From assembly GCF_000429085.1 (NCBI RefSeq), contig NZ_AUBE01000006.1:337735-401734 (forward strand): 64,000 nt of DNA, given 5' to 3'. The translations under genes were made by a program, and so were the position numbers. Each line of letters begins with the position of its first letter. The first letter of the stretch is position 1. The notes under the pieces were generated by a model. The model was not told the DNA's origin. It saw only the letters and a program-made list of their open reading frames with translations, and did not search any database. The stretch is from Streptomyces flavidovirens DSM 40150 (lineage in GTDB: Bacteria > Actinomycetota > Actinomycetes > Streptomycetales > Streptomycetaceae). Shown piece after piece: positions 63,673-64,000 of this stretch.

Positions 63673-64000
63673 GCTGGCTAGCTGGGGCGTGGCGGTACGA
63701 GCCCATTGGGTCGGCCGCGTACCAGAGTCGGGGCGTCCGTTCGTTGGGTGGCACCGGGGCCATAATCGGCGCTGCGAGCGCCCCGGAGCTGCGACCGCCC
63801 GCGTAGCGGCGTCGGGCTGCCCCCGGAGCGTTGATCGCATCTGCCGACGGGGGCCGCCTTTGCCAAGGTTGGCGTCGGAGGCCCGCCCCTCAAGGGCGCT
63901 CCTACGTCGCGTCGCCTACGGCGATTCCGCTCCGCTCCACCCTTGACCGCCGAACCTCCGCCGCAATGCTTCTGGGGGGCGGCCCCCGGGGGGAGCCCAC
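63673..64000. other. 328 bp with no recognised gene
   Basis: Several frames are open but show no homology or start signals. It contains GC-rich inverted segments, among them GGGGG-CGG-CCCCC at about 63975-63987. Could hold the DUF397 terminator and the start of an accessory region. Confidence 0.4.

Overview
The window is high-GC actinobacterial chromosome, almost certainly a Streptomyces or close relative. Signs are the very GC-rich third codon positions, frequent GTG starts, rare TTA codons, lineage families (DUF397, DUF3618, DUF1876, DUF2637, DUF3558, DUF4229), class I LysRS next to ArgRS, and the futalosine route to menaquinone. No prophage, conjugative element, IS element, rRNA, tRNA or CRISPR array was seen.

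Region 1 (1-16.6 kb) is respiratory and quinone-centred. The 5' end of the nuo operon (nuoA, nuoB, start of nuoC) reads leftward, with two Rex-type operator sequences upstream. Then come a secreted NlpC/P60 hydrolase with a SigR-like promoter, a junction of two broken genes (imine reductase and GlxA-type AraC regulator), a secreted beta-lactamase-fold hydrolase with a TTA codon, a geranylgeranyl-reductase-family flavoprotein, a zinc-ribbon membrane protein, a haloacetate dehalogenase-like hydrolase, glutaminase, menG, mqnC, a VapBC-type pair, a membrane Ser/Thr kinase and mqnA.

Region 2 (16.7-32 kb) has a cold-shock gene with a hairpin leader, an acyl-CoA ligase divergent from an AraC regulator, a secreted lipase, a TetR gene beside a ligase remnant, a dicarboxylate symporter, a UdgX-type uracil-DNA glycosylase, and the rest of the local menaquinone set: mqnE, an Lrp regulator, ubiX, mqnP and the UbiD-type decarboxylase mqnL. 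The window thus covers chorismate to aminofutalosine (MqnA, MqnE), the MqnC cyclisation, late prenylation and decarboxylation (MqnP, UbiX, MqnL) and final methylation (MenG). MqnD and the futalosine hydrolase/deaminase are not here. The product feeds the NuoA-N complex at the left edge.

Region 3 (32.4-36.0 kb) is the best candidate for an undescribed system. A 685-aa P-loop (STAND/AAA-like) NTPase is translationally coupled to a 514-aa single-pass membrane-anchored protein with a periplasmic-binding-protein ectodomain. There is no transporter permease, and each gene carries one TTA codon, implying bldA-dependent expression.

Region 4 (36.6-44.3 kb) is the System II cytochrome c maturation operon hemL, histidine phosphatase, Tat-lipoprotein polysaccharide deacetylase, tlpA/resA, ccdA, resB, ccsB.

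Region 5 (44.5-64 kb) is mixed housekeeping and lineage-specific: a conserved hypothetical, a maltokinase-cap-like protein, Mut7-C, a TetR, YnfA and SDR genes, a three-gene envelope/stress cluster with a SigB-like promoter, an MFS remnant, rtcB, two DUF3558-type lipoproteins, a DUF2637 protein, divergent lysS/argS separated by 32-bp tandem repeats, an intact imine reductase behind a nested dyad, and an HATPase / XRE-DUF5753 / DUF397 module. The last 330 bases hold no recognised gene.
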